Shown piece after piece: positions 55,938 to 64,000 of a stretch of DNA of 64,000 nucleotides (its first letter is position 1; each line of letters begins with the position of its first letter). The position numbers and the translations under genes are program-made. The notes under the pieces are model-generated. The model did not search any database. It was not told where the DNA came from and worked only from the letters and a program-made list of their open reading frames with translations. The DNA comes from Rahnella aquatilis CIP 78.65 = ATCC 33071 (GTDB lineage: Bacteria; Pseudomonadota; Gammaproteobacteria; Enterobacterales; Enterobacteriaceae). The stretch is taken from the NCBI RefSeq assembly GCF_000241955.1, contig NC_016818.1:4526001-4590000 (forward strand), given 5' to 3'.

Positions 55938-57223
55938 GCCTTTTCCCCCTGATCCGCGATTTGTTGCTTAGACAGCTTCAGTTTCAGTTGCGGTCGCTTC
56001 ATCGGCAGCAAGCCTTGCGGACGCCAGATCATCATCAGCACCATTAACGCCCCGAGCAATAACATGCTGTATTCGTTGAGATCACGCATCAGCTCACGGG
56101 ACACCACCAGCAGAATCGCCGCCAGAATCACCGCAAACTGCGAGCCCATCCCGCCGAGCACCACGATAGCCAGCACGAACGCGGATTCCGCAAAGGTGAA
56201 GGATTCCGGGCTGACAAAGCCCTGACGCGCCGCAAACAGCGTACCGGCAAAACCGGCAAACGCAGCGCTGATGGTGAATGCAGTCAGTTTAATACGGGTC
56301 GGGTTCAGGCCCAGTGAGCGGCAGGCAATCTCATCTTCACGCAGCGCTTCCCACGCGCGCCCCAGCGGCATACGCAGCAAACGGTTGATGATGAACAAAG
56401 TTGCGATCACCAGCAGCAGCGCCACCATGTACAGGAAGATGATGCGGTCGCCTGGGTCGTACGTCACATTAAAGAAGTTGCTGAAGGTATCCCAGCCGCC
56501 GTCGCGCGGCGTCCGGCTGAACTCCAGCCCGAAGAGCGTCGGTTTCGGGATCTGGCTGATGCCGTTCGGGCCGCCGGTCAGTTCGGTATTATTGAGCAGC
56601 AGGATACGGACGATTTCCCCAAAGCCCAGCGTGACGATCGCCAGATAATCTCCGCGCAATCGCAGAACCGGGAATCCAAGCAGGAAGCCAAAGGCTGCCG
56701 ATACCAGACCGGCCAGCGGTAAGGCTTCCCAGAAACCAATGCCGTAGTAGTGATTGAGCAGCGCGTAAGTGTAAGCGCCGATGGCGTAAAAGCCGCCGTA
56801 GCCCAGTACCAGCAGACCGGACAACCCGACCACCACGTTCAGACCGAGACCCAGCATGATGTAGATGAGCGTCAGCGTGGCGATATCCACCGTGCCGCGC
56901 GAGACGATAAACGGCCAGGCGATAGCGGCGATGATCAGTACCAGCGCCAGCAATTTTTGTTTCGGCGTCGAACCATCAAAGCTGGGTAAAACCCAGCCCG
57001 GACCCGAGACTTTTTTCAGGCTGCTGCTGACCATCGGGCGGAACAACTGGAACACGAAGACGATCGCACAACCGATGGCAATCCACGTCCAGCGCACTTC
57101 ACCGGCGCCGTTAACCACCAGTTTTGTGCCGTCGAGGCTCAGTTGCAATCCCATGATGAACGCCGCCAGCACCAGCAGGACGAAAGCGGAGACCAGCGCA
57201 TTTAACAGATTCAGGCGCTTCAT
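55934..57223 (-). CDS. livM: Branched-chain amino acid ABC importer permease LivM
   Basis: Membrane permease of 429 residues (E. coli 425) with about ten helices. The conserved region [32 protein letters not shown] and the cytoplasmic loop [20 protein letters not shown] are visible; the latter contacts the ATPases. Overlaps livH by 4 bp. Confidence 0.96.
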   Translation of the reverse strand: MKRLNLLNALVSAFVLLVLAAFIMGLQLSLDGTKLVVNGAGEVRWTWIAIGCAIVFVFQLFRPMVSSSLKKVSGPGWVLPSFDGSTPKQKLLALVLIIAAIAWPFIVSRGTVDIATLTLIYIMLGLGLNVVVGLSGLLVLGYGGFYAIGAYTYALLNHYYGIGFWEALPLAGLVSAAFGFLLGFPVLRLRGDYLAIVTLGFGEIVRILLLNNTELTGGPNGISQIPKPTLFGLEFSRTPRDGGWDTFSNFFNVTYDPGDRIIFLYMVALLLVIATLFIINRLLRMPLGRAWEALREDEIACRSLGLNPTRIKLTAFTISAAFAGFAGTLFAARQGFVSPESFTFAESAFVLAIVVLGGMGSQFAVILAAILLVVSRELMRDLNEYSMLLLGALMVLMMIWRPQGLLPMKRPQLKLKLSKQQIADQGEKA

Positions 57224-58146
57224 ACTTTCTCAACCTCCGGACGGCCAAGAATACCGGTCGGCAGCACCAGCAACACCACGATCAGCAGCGCGAAGGAAAC
57301 CACGTCTTTGTATTCGGTGCTCAGATACGCCGAGGTCAGCGCTTCGGCCACGCCTAAAATCAGGCCGCCGATCATCGCGCCCGGAATACTGCCAATCCCG
57401 CCCAAAACTGCGGCGGTGAAGGCTTTCATCCCGGCCATAAAGCCGATATACGGGTTGATTACGCCATAGAACTGGCCGAGCAGAACGCCTGCCACGGCCG
57501 CCATTAATGCGCCAATGACGAAGGTCAGCGAGATCACGCGGTCAGTGCTGATGCCCAGCAGGCTGGCCATTTTGAGATCTTCCGCGCAGGCACGACAGGC
57601 GCGGCCCATGCGGGAATAACGGATGAACAACGTCAGCGCCAGCATCGCGACAAACGTGACGACCCAGATAATCAACTGCATGGTGCTGATGGTCGCCGCA
57701 AAGCCGTTGGTTTCACCCAGTTTCCACTGGCCTGTCACCAGACTCGGTAAGGCGAGATCGCGTGAGCCCTGGGTGAGACTGACGTAGTTTTGCAGAAAAA
57801 TTGACATCCCGATGGCAGAAATCAGTGCAATCAGACGTTTGGAGTTACGCACCGGCTTATATGCCACACGTTCAATACTCCAGCCGTACGCACTGGAAAT
57901 CACAATCGCCGCGATGAAACCGGCACCGATCAGCAACCAGCTGGCGTCGATACCCATCATCATCAGGGCGGCGATAACGATAAAGGAGACATAACTGCCG
58001 ATCATATACACCTCGCCGTGGGCGAAGTTGATCATGCCGATAATGCCGTAAACCATGGTGTAACCAATGGCAATCAGCGCATAAGTGCTGCCCAACGTGA
58101 CACCGTTGAACATCTGCTGAATGAAATAGAGGAACTGCTCTGACAT
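57220..58146 (-). CDS. livH: Branched-chain amino acid ABC importer permease LivH
   Basis: Membrane permease of 308 residues, about eight helices. The N-terminal signature [20 protein letters not shown] and [15 protein letters not shown] are typical, as is the ATPase-contact loop [19 protein letters not shown]. It is separated from livK by 214 bp carrying hairpin repeats; the downstream genes of the operon overlap or lie within 28 bp. Confidence 0.97.
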   Translation of the reverse strand: MSEQFLYFIQQMFNGVTLGSTYALIAIGYTMVYGIIGMINFAHGEVYMIGSYVSFIVIAALMMMGIDASWLLIGAGFIAAIVISSAYGWSIERVAYKPVRNSKRLIALISAIGMSIFLQNYVSLTQGSRDLALPSLVTGQWKLGETNGFAATISTMQLIIWVVTFVAMLALTLFIRYSRMGRACRACAEDLKMASLLGISTDRVISLTFVIGALMAAVAGVLLGQFYGVINPYIGFMAGMKAFTAAVLGGIGSIPGAMIGGLILGVAEALTSAYLSTEYKDVVSFALLIVVLLVLPTGILGRPEVEKV

Positions 58147-58185
58147 ACCCTATCCTTATTAATCAAGGGTTTGAAGACTTGCATA

Positions 58186-58314
58186 GCTCCTCCCCCTGCG
58201 AAGGGGGAGGCCGGGAGGGGGTATTAATGGCAAAACTAAAGCTAAAGCACACTTCAAGTCTTTGATTCGCGATTAATACCCCGCCCCAACCCTCCCCTTC
58301 GCAGGGGAGGGAGC
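58186..58314. repeat. REP-like paired hairpin element, copy B (livK-livH)
   Basis: Two 37-bp units in opposite orientation: 58186-58222 and 58278-58314, 55 bp apart. They match the units of copy A at 51483-51583 almost base for base, including the core CTGCGAAG. In this copy the inverted repeat extends inward (GTATTAAT on the left, ATTAATAC on the right). It lies between livK and livH, the same operon position as copy A in ugp. Confidence 0.85.
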
Positions 58315-58326
58315 AGAACGGTGAAT

Positions 58327-58350
58327 ACCTCTCTCTTCGCAGCGAGAGGT
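58327..58350. repeat. Degenerate half-unit hairpin after livK
   Basis: Arms ACCTCTC (58327-58333) and GAGAGGT (58344-58350) pair around a loop that contains CTGCGAAG on the minus strand, the same core as the units of the paired repeat. It begins 10 bp after the livK stop codon. It may be a decayed third unit of the element. Confidence 0.5.
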
Positions 58351-58360
58351 GTTAAGACCA

Positions 58361-59473
58361 TTATTTGATTGGGGTAGACGTGCCGTCTTTATGCCACTCG
58401 AAAATACCGAATTCGAATCCTTTCAGGTCACCTTTTGCATCCCAGCTCAGCGGGCCCATGACGGTATCCACTGACGCTGATTTCAGGTTTTTGGCGATAT
58501 CAGCCGGTTCCATGCTGCCGCTGCGTTCCATACCGGTGGTCAGCGCCTGCAATGCGGCGTAAGTCGTCCAGACGAACGGACCGGTTGGATCCAGTTTCTT
58601 GGCTTTCAGCGCATCAACGATTGGCTGGTTAGCCGGCACCTGATCGTAACGTTTTGGCAGGGTCACCAGCATGCCTTCAGACGCATCACCGGCAATGTTA
58701 GACAGTGAGGAGTTGCCTACGCCTTCCGGGCCCATGAATTTGGCTGCCAGACCGGCTTGTTTTGACTGACGCAGGATCTGCCCCATTTCCGGGTAGTAGC
58801 CGCCGAAATACACAAAGTCGACGTTTTCTTTCTTCAGACGCGCCACCAGTGTGGAGAAGTCTTTGTCACCTGCGGTCACGCCTTCAAACAGCACCACGTT
58901 GCCGCCGCCTTTTTTCAGCGCATCCTGCACGGAACGGGCCAGGCCTTCGCCGTATTGCTGTTTGTCATGCACTACGGCAATACGTTTTGGTTTGATGGTG
59001 TCGAGGATGTATTTCGCGGCGGTCGGGCCCTGATCGGAATCCAGACCGGTGGTACGCATCACCATTTTATAACCACGGGTGGTCAGATCGGCGTTGGTGG
59101 CCGCCGGGGTGATCATCAGCACGCCTTCATCTTCGTAGATGTCAGAAGCAGGCTGAGTGGAAGAAGAACACAGGTGACCGATAACATAACGGATACCGTC
59201 GTTAATCACTTTGTTGGCAACGGCAACGGCTTGTTTCGGATCACAGGCATCGTCATATTCCACGCCAACCAGTTTGTCGCCCTTCACGCCACCTTTAGCG
59301 TTGATGTCAGCGATGGCTTGTTTTGCACCCGTAAATTCCATGTCACCGTACTGGGCGACCGGACCTGACATAGCACCGACAATGGCGACTTTGATGTCTT
59401 TTGCGAACGCCGCCTGACTCATTGCTAAGGCAATACACCCTGCCAGCCAGATCTTACCCTTTGTTACTTTCAT
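58361..59473 (-). CDS. livK: Leucine-specific periplasmic binding protein LivK
   Basis: Periplasmic receptor of the LIV importer. The 370-residue protein (E. coli LivK 369) has a signal peptide (about 1-24, [20 protein letters not shown] then AAFA) followed by [21 protein letters not shown]. Two Cys in DDACDPKQ and HLCSSSTQ would form the conserved disulfide. E. coli has a second receptor gene, livJ, upstream of panM; none is found here, so this protein may have to serve Leu, Ile and Val. Confidence 0.95.
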   Translation of the reverse strand: MKVTKGKIWLAGCIALAMSQAAFAKDIKVAIVGAMSGPVAQYGDMEFTGAKQAIADINAKGGVKGDKLVGVEYDDACDPKQAVAVANKVINDGIRYVIGHLCSSSTQPASDIYEDEGVLMITPAATNADLTTRGYKMVMRTTGLDSDQGPTAAKYILDTIKPKRIAVVHDKQQYGEGLARSVQDALKKGGGNVVLFEGVTAGDKDFSTLVARLKKENVDFVYFGGYYPEMGQILRQSKQAGLAAKFMGPEGVGNSSLSNIAGDASEGMLVTLPKRYDQVPANQPIVDALKAKKLDPTGPFVWTTYAALQALTTGMERSGSMEPADIAKNLKSASVDTVMGPLSWDAKGDLKGFEFGIFEWHKDGTSTPIK

Positions 59474-59876
59474 CCGATTACCCCGTTCATGTGTGTGTTG
59501 TGGTTTGCTCTTTGTTGCCTGTTCAAAACATCATCACTTAGGAAATTTAGTATAAGTAATAACGAGTTACCGGCTTATTTCGTCTTATTTTCTAATAAGA
59601 CTTTATAATTCATATCATTAAACAGGAATTTTCTTCTGCAAATCAAATGGCACAGTCAGAAATATGAGGTGTAAACAGAATTTTATTTGGATGGAAAATC
59701 GGTTCCGTTTCAGACAATCAGTCGTTAACGCTGGCATTATTGATTAAAGCCAACATTTATCGCTTATACCGGGATCTCTAAAAAAGTTTTCGCGCTGTTA
59801 CTGTACAAAAAAAGTTACGCCCGATTTTCAGAAGGATCCGCTACACTGGCGTTCCTATTTTCTGACCTTCCGCATC
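59474..59876. promoter_or_regulatory. livK-panM divergent intergenic region
   Basis: A 403-bp A/T-rich region without a gene. On the minus strand TATACT (59549-59554) may be the livK -10 box, though no good -35 box is seen. TCTTATT/AATAAGA (59583-59600) is a small perfect hairpin. CAGAATTTTATTTGG (59676-59690) matches the published Lrp consensus at 12 of 15 positions. Lrp control of liv genes is known in E. coli. panM has no clear ribosome-binding site. Confidence 0.45.
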
Positions 59877-60257
59877 ATGAAATTAACTATCAAAAAACTG
59901 ACGTCACTCAGCGCGCAGGACCTTATCTGCCTGGCAAAAATCTGGCCGGAGCAAACTGAAAGCGACTGGCAAGCCAGCCTGCAAAACAACCGTGCGCTGT
60001 TTGCGGCGGTGTTTAATGAACGTATTCTGGGTGCAGTGAAAATCACGCTCGACGGCAATCAGGGTGAACTGCATGACCTGCGGGTGCGGGAAGTGACCCG
60101 CCGTCGCGGAGTCGGACTATATCTGATAGAAGACTTGCAGGCACAACTGCCGCAGGTGAAGAGCTGGACGATGAAAGCGGATGATGACGCCGTCACCGCA
60201 GCATTTATGCAGACATGCGGTTTTACGCGTGAAGGCAATGTCTGGAAAAAATCCTGA
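59877..60257 (+). CDS. panM: PanD maturation factor PanM (PanZ), GNAT fold
   Basis: A GNAT-type protein that binds the aspartate decarboxylase zymogen PanD and triggers its self-cleavage; acetyl-CoA binding links beta-alanine supply to CoA level. The 126-residue protein (E. coli 127) keeps the loop VREVTRRRGVGLYLIED exactly where E. coli PanM has it, the KIWPE start region and FMQTCGFT. It lies between livK and rpoH, as in E. coli, and is convergent with rpoH. Confidence 0.93.
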   Translation: MKLTIKKLTSLSAQDLICLAKIWPEQTESDWQASLQNNRALFAAVFNERILGAVKITLDGNQGELHDLRVREVTRRRGVGLYLIEDLQAQLPQVKSWTMKADDDAVTAAFMQTCGFTREGNVWKKS

Positions 60258-60288
60258 GCACGGCGCGTGACCGCTGAATTTCAGGCAT

Positions 60289-60318
60289 AAAAAAAGCGAC
60301 CGCGGAGGTCGCTTTTTT
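60289..60318. terminator. Bidirectional terminator between panM and rpoH
   Basis: A stem of GCGACC with GGTCGC (60296-60301 and 60307-60312), loop GCGGA, flanked by A7 (60289-60295) and T6 (60313-60318), which extend the stem and supply U-tracts both ways. Confidence 0.92.
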
Positions 60319-60338
60319 CGTTGCTGCGCAGAATAGGA

Positions 60339-61196
60339 TCAGGCTTCGATCGCCATACGCAATTTTTTCATCGCATTCTTTTCCAGCTGACGAACACGTT
60401 CTGCGGAAACACCGTATTTGTCGGCCAGTTCCTGCAGGGTCGATTTGTTATCATCGTCTAACCAGCGTGCGCGGATGATATCCTGGCTGCGTTCGTCCAG
60501 ACCTTCCATTGCATAGGAAAGTTTATCGGTCGCGTCCTGATCCCAGTTATCTTCTTCGATGGTTTCTGCAAAGTCGGAACTTTTATCTTGCAGATACAAC
60601 ATCGGTGCCATCGCTGCGCCGTCGCGTGGTTCATCATCCGGCGTCGGATCAAACGTCATGTCCTGTGCGGCCATGCGTGATTCCATTTCCAGCACATCTT
60701 TGCTGGTCACACCCAGTTCGCGGGCGACGTGCTCGACTTCGTCGTGGCTGAACCAGCCCAGACGCTGTTTGTTTTTACGCAGGTTGAAGAACAGCTTACG
60801 CTGCGCTTTGGTGGTAGCGACTTTCACGATGCGCCAGTTACGCAGCACATATTCGTGAATTTCTGCTTTGATCCAATGCACGGCAAAGGATACCAGACGC
60901 ACACCGACTTCCGGATTAAAGCGACGTACCGCTTTCATCAGGCCGATGTTCCCTTCCTGGATAAGGTCTGCCTGTGGCAAACCGTAGCCTGAATAGTTGC
61001 GGGCAATGTGAGCAACAAAGCGCAGGTGAGACAGGATCAGCTCTTTCGCTGCTTCCAGGTCACCGTTGTAATGCAGCCGTTCAGCCAGCGCCCGTTCTTC
61101 CTCTGCGGTAAGCATAGGATAGGCATTGGCTGCCCGAACATAGGCTTCCAGGCTACCTTGGGGTACTAATGCTAAAGTGCGCATTTCTTTGGTCAT
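60339..61196 (-). CDS. rpoH: RNA polymerase sigma-32 factor RpoH
   Basis: Heat-shock sigma factor, 285 residues (E. coli 284). Region 2 includes [21 protein letters not shown] and [24 protein letters not shown], followed by [30 protein letters not shown]. The RpoH box [10 protein letters not shown] and the C-terminal region 4.2 helix-turn-helix ([24 protein letters not shown]) are present. In E. coli the 5' end of the mRNA folds into a temperature-sensitive structure; this cannot be judged by eye here. Confidence 0.98.
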   Translation of the reverse strand: MTKEMRTLALVPQGSLEAYVRAANAYPMLTAEEERALAERLHYNGDLEAAKELILSHLRFVAHIARNYSGYGLPQADLIQEGNIGLMKAVRRFNPEVGVRLVSFAVHWIKAEIHEYVLRNWRIVKVATTKAQRKLFFNLRKNKQRLGWFSHDEVEHVARELGVTSKDVLEMESRMAAQDMTFDPTPDDEPRDGAAMAPMLYLQDKSSDFAETIEEDNWDQDATDKLSYAMEGLDERSQDIIRARWLDDDNKSTLQELADKYGVSAERVRQLEKNAMKKLRMAIEA

Positions 61197-61320
61197 TAAA
61201 GCCTCTCAAGTATGACGTAATGCAGGTTTTATACCACGTTGCTGCGGGATGATACCGCGACATTGTTGCTGGCCTTAAAGGCGACAACAAAGCAACGCCG
61301 AGCCCTTCATATTCGCTGCT

Positions 61321-61348
61321 CTACGACCACGAATTTTACATAAAGTTC
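61321..61348 (-). promoter_or_regulatory. Sigma-E-type promoter (P3-like) of rpoH
   Basis: GAACTT (61343-61348) is followed after 16 bp by TCGTAG (61321-61326). E. coli rpoH P3 has GAACTT, a 16-bp spacer containing TAAAAT as here, then TCTGAT. It lies 125 bp before the start codon. The rest of the 320-bp gap 61197-61516 would hold the sigma-70 promoters, which I could not place with confidence. Confidence 0.65.
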
Positions 61349-61516
61349 ACGGAAAGATTCAACAGTCTGAAGACTCTAAGTGACAGACTGACTATTGGAT
61401 AGTGAATTTGTGCCATTGCGGGGAAAGCAGGAAAAGGATGTGGCCGACTGGCCGGAAACAACTTCCCCCTGAGGCACAATTACTGAGCAGCAGGGGGACA
61501 TTATAGCAAATTCTGA

Positions 61517-62497
61517 CTACTGTGGTGTAAATCGCCGTAAATGTTGAACCGTTGCCAGCCAGGCGGCAATCCAGCCAATCATTGCGGATACGATCAGCAA
61601 CAACAGGCTTTCGTCCCAGCCCAGACCGTGCAGGTCAAAGGTGGTACCGAAGACTTGCGCGACCTGCGTCACCACGCTCTCAAGCCGCAACACCAGCACT
61701 TCCGAGAGGATGAGTGATAACAATGCACCGGTGAAACCGAGCATTGCGCCACCGTTGAGGAACGGCCGCAAGATGAAGCCATCGGTCGCACCGATAAGCT
61801 TCATGACGTTGATGGTGTCGCGTCGGCTGAAGATACTCAGTCGCACACTGTTACCAATGACCAGGAAGACGGCGATCACCATCAGAATGCCTATCATCGC
61901 CGCAATCTGCCCCACCAGACCGGTCAGCGCCGCAAGACGGGCAAACCAGCTGTCATCCATACGCACTTCATCCACGCCATGCACAGCCGCCACCCGGTCA
62001 CGCAAGGTGTTAAGTGTCGCGGAATCCTGGAAATTCATTTTAGGGGTGATGATCGCCACCGCCGGCAACGGGTTTTGCTCCAGCATATCCATTGCGCCGC
62101 CAAAGCCTGACCAGTTGCGGAATTCACCCATCGCTTCTTCGCGGGACAGATAATTAACCTTATCGACGCCCGCTTCGGTTTTCAGGGTTTTCACCACGTT
62201 TTCCGCCGCGTCGTCATTCAGTGCTTTGTCGAGATAAACGGTAAGCTGTGGCGTCGGATACCACTGTTCAGCCGCCGTACTGACGTTTTTCCACACCAGA
62301 TAACAGATGCTCGGCAGCGTCAGAGAAATCGCAATGACCATCACCGTGAGCAGCGTCGCCAGCGGCTGGCGCAGCATGTCAGCCAGCGCATTCATCCACG
62401 CATAGCGCCACTGTTCGCGCCATCCGCCCTGCAACGCCTTACTTTTCGCGGCACGGGCACTTTTGGCGGTTTTCGCCGGGTTCGGACTGTTCGCCAT
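61517..62497 (-). CDS. ftsX: Cell division protein FtsX
   Basis: Membrane partner of FtsE; the FtsEX complex activates the amidase regulator EnvC at the septum. The 326-residue protein (E. coli 352) has a short cytoplasmic N-terminus, four membrane helices, and a large periplasmic loop between helices 1 and 2 that binds Env[23 protein letters not shown] conserved stretches are present. TAATG overlap with ftsE. Confidence 0.95.
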   Translation of the reverse strand: MANSPNPAKTAKSARAAKSKALQGGWREQWRYAWMNALADMLRQPLATLLTVMVIAISLTLPSICYLVWKNVSTAAEQWYPTPQLTVYLDKALNDDAAENVVKTLKTEAGVDKVNYLSREEAMGEFRNWSGFGGAMDMLEQNPLPAVAIITPKMNFQDSATLNTLRDRVAAVHGVDEVRMDDSWFARLAALTGLVGQIAAMIGILMVIAVFLVIGNSVRLSIFSRRDTINVMKLIGATDGFILRPFLNGGAMLGFTGALLSLILSEVLVLRLESVVTQVAQVFGTTFDLHGLGWDESLLLLIVSAMIGWIAAWLATVQHLRRFTPQ

Positions 62498-63159
62498 TAG
62501 TACACCCCTCCCGACATACGCCCCTGACTCAGCGTCAGCGTGCGGTAATTACGACGGGCAATCAGACCCACGTCATGCGTCGCCATCAGAACGGTGACGC
62601 CGACACGGTTAAATTCTTCGAATAAACGCAAAATCCCTTCCGACAATTCGCCGTCAAGGTTACCGGTCGGTTCATCCGCCAGCAGCACCGCAGGCTTGTT
62701 CACCACTGCGCGGGCAATACCCACACGCTGTTGTTCACCGCCGGAAAGCTGGATCGGCAGGTTCCTGGCTTTATCCAGTAATCCCACTTTATCCAGCGCA
62801 GCCGACACGCGGCGGCGAATATCTTCACTGCTGGCACCGGATATGATCAGCGGCATTGCCACGTTGTCATAGACGGTACGATCCATCAGCAGATGGTGAT
62901 CCTGAAAGATCATGCCGATCTGTCGACGCAGGAACGGCACTTCACTGGATTTCAGGCGGCTGATATCATGACCGCCAAACAAAATGTGTCCGGCACTCGG
63001 GCGCTCAATGCCGCAAATCAGCTTCAGCAGGGTACTTTTACCCGCGCCAGAGTGTCCGGTCAGAAATGCCATTTCTGCTTGCTGGATGTGAAAGTTGACG
63101 CCCTGAAGCGCCTGTCGTCCGCCCAGATAAGCTTTACTGACCTGTTCAAAGCGAATCAT
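62497..63159 (-). CDS. ftsE: Cell division ATP-binding protein FtsE
   Basis: ABC-type ATPase, 220 residues (E. coli 222). Walker A is GHSGAGKST, the signature is [19 protein letters not shown] and Walker B is [12 protein letters not shown]. It acts with FtsX on EnvC and not as a transporter. It lies 5 bp after ftsY in the conserved ftsY-ftsE-ftsX order. Confidence 0.97.
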   Translation of the reverse strand: MIRFEQVSKAYLGGRQALQGVNFHIQQAEMAFLTGHSGAGKSTLLKLICGIERPSAGHILFGGHDISRLKSSEVPFLRRQIGMIFQDHHLLMDRTVYDNVAMPLIISGASSEDIRRRVSAALDKVGLLDKARNLPIQLSGGEQQRVGIARAVVNKPAVLLADEPTGNLDGELSEGILRLFEEFNRVGVTVLMATHDVGLIARRNYRTLTLSQGRMSGGVY

Positions 63160-63164
63160 CCGTA

Positions 63165-64000
63165 TTAATCCTCTCGGGCAAAAAGTGCCTCAATAAAATC
63201 GTCTGCCTTAAAAGGCCTTAAATCTTCAATACCTTCACCGACACCAATGTAGCGGATCGGAATGCTGAACTGATCAGCGATGGCAAAGATCACGCCGCCT
63301 TTCGCGGTGCCATCCAGTTTAGTCAGCGTTATCCCGGTCAGCCCGACGGCTTCGTTGAATAATTTGGCCTGACTGACCGCATTCTGGCCGGTGCTGGCGT
63401 CGAGCGTCAGCATAACTTCATGCGGTGCATCTTCGTCGAGCTTCTTCATCACGCGGACGATTTTCTTCAGCTCTTCCATCAGGTGCGCTTTGTTTTGCAG
63501 ACGGCCTGCGGTATCGGCGATCAGCACGTCGATATTACGGGCTTTCGCCGCCTGAATGGCATCGAAGATAACGGACGCGGAATCGGCACCGGTATGCTGC
63601 GCGATCACCGGGATTTTGTTGCGTTGCCCCCAGACCTGCAACTGTTCAACGGCTGCGGCGCGGAAAGTATCCCCTGCCGCCAGCATCACAGATTTACCCT
63701 GGGCTTCAAACTGACGCGCCATTTTACCGATGGTGGTGGTTTTACCGACGCCATTGACGCCCACCATCAGAATGACATACGGGGTTTTCCCGCTGACATC
63801 CAGTGGCTCGTCAACTTTCGACAGTATTTCGGACATTTCTTCCTTCAGCTTGCCGTACAGCGCATCGGCGTCTTTCAGTTGCTTACGTGAGGCATGTTCA
63901 GTCAGTGAAGTGATAATTTTGCGGGTAGTTTCAACGCCAACGTCGGCGATCAACAACTGTTCTTCCAGCTCTTCGAAGAGATCGTCGTCGATTTTCTTAC
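63165..64000 (-). CDS. ftsY: Signal recognition particle receptor FtsY (5' part missing)
   Basis: GTPase that docks the signal recognition particle and ribosome at the membrane. Only the C-terminal NG domain is in the window; the frame runs open to base 64000, reading KKIDDDLFEELEEQLL and then ADVGVETTRKI. G1 is GVNGVGKTT, followed by DTFRAAAVEQL, DTAGRLQ and TKLDGTAKGG, and the protein ends EALFARED. An apparent start at 63956 is an internal TTG leucine codon, so the gene continues to the right with its acidic A domain beyond the window. Confidence 0.97.
   Translation of the reverse strand, partial: KKIDDDLFEELEEQLLIADVGVETTRKIITSLTEHASRKQLKDADALYGKLKEEMSEILSKVDEPLDVSGKTPYVILMVGVNGVGKTTTIGKMARQFEAQGKSVMLAAGDTFRAAAVEQLQVWGQRNKIPVIAQHTGADSASVIFDAIQAAKARNIDVLIADTAGRLQNKAHLMEELKKIVRVMKKLDEDAPHEVMLTLDASTGQNAVSQAKLFNEAVGLTGITLTKLDGTAKGGVIFAIADQFSIPIRYIGVGEGIEDLRPFKADDFIEALFARED

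Overview
The window is chromosomal DNA from a gamma-proteobacterium of the order Enterobacterales. Almost every gene has an obvious Escherichia coli counterpart, with matching start, length and catalytic motifs, and many operons keep the E. coli order. Differences in gene order (pepE beside ubiD, katE beside udp, a DedA gene beside rmuC, an aminotransferase between ugp and liv, no livJ, no gldA) point to a relative outside the Escherichia/Salmonella group, perhaps a Yersiniaceae such as Rahnella, Ewingella or Rouxiella. The genus cannot be settled from the sequence alone. I see no insertion sequence, prophage, CRISPR array or plasmid module.

Layout. 1-540: tRNA operon thrU-tyrU-glyT-thrT with its promoter (minus strand). 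880-2587: a GNAT acetyltransferase and coaA (plus). 2641-10352: birA, murB and a complete rRNA operon (5S, 23S, tRNA-Glu, 16S, P2, P1), all read on the minus strand. 10416-14409: hemG, trkH, yigZ, pepQ (minus). 14556-17966: FadR operator and fadBA (plus). 18084-21244: fre, ubiD, a doubtful small ORF and pepE (minus). 21417-21905: rfaH (plus). 21981-29274: tatD, tatCBA, ubiB, ubiJ, ubiE, rmuC (minus). 29431-33450: a DedA-family gene, udp, katE (minus). 33575-34402: dlhH (plus). 34490-43010: fsaB-ptsA (minus) diverging from frwC-frwB-pflD-pflC-frwD (plus). 43196-47320: metE, metR, yigM. 47534-52906: yhhA and ugpBAECQ. 53119-59473: aminotransferase and livKHMGF. 59877-64000: panM, rpoH, ftsX, ftsE and ftsY; ftsY is cut by the window end.

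How the genes work together. The tRNA and rRNA operons supply translation. fadBA is beta-oxidation under FadR. ubiD, ubiB, ubiJ and ubiE serve ubiquinone synthesis, and fre supplies reduced flavin. tatABC is the twin-arginine export system. The fsaB/ptsA/frw/pfl block looks like a self-contained sugar-phosphotransferase unit linked to a glycyl-radical enzyme of unknown substrate. metE/metR make methionine under MetJ/MetR control. ugp and liv are two ABC importers, for glycerol-3-phosphate and branched-chain amino acids. rpoH and ftsYEX cover heat shock, membrane targeting and division.

Most of this is conserved core genome. The least ordinary observations are: (i) a REP-like paired hairpin repeat that sits in both ABC operons at the same place, between the binding-protein gene and the first permease gene; (ii) an rRNA operon whose two flanks match two different E. 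coli rRNA operons; (iii) the PTS/glycyl-radical locus without gldA; (iv) a TTG-initiated small ORF wedged exactly between pepE and ubiD; and (v) several well-formed regulatory sites (FadR, tandem CRP at udp, CRP at ptsA/frwC, sigma-E at rpoH, MetJ, Pho).
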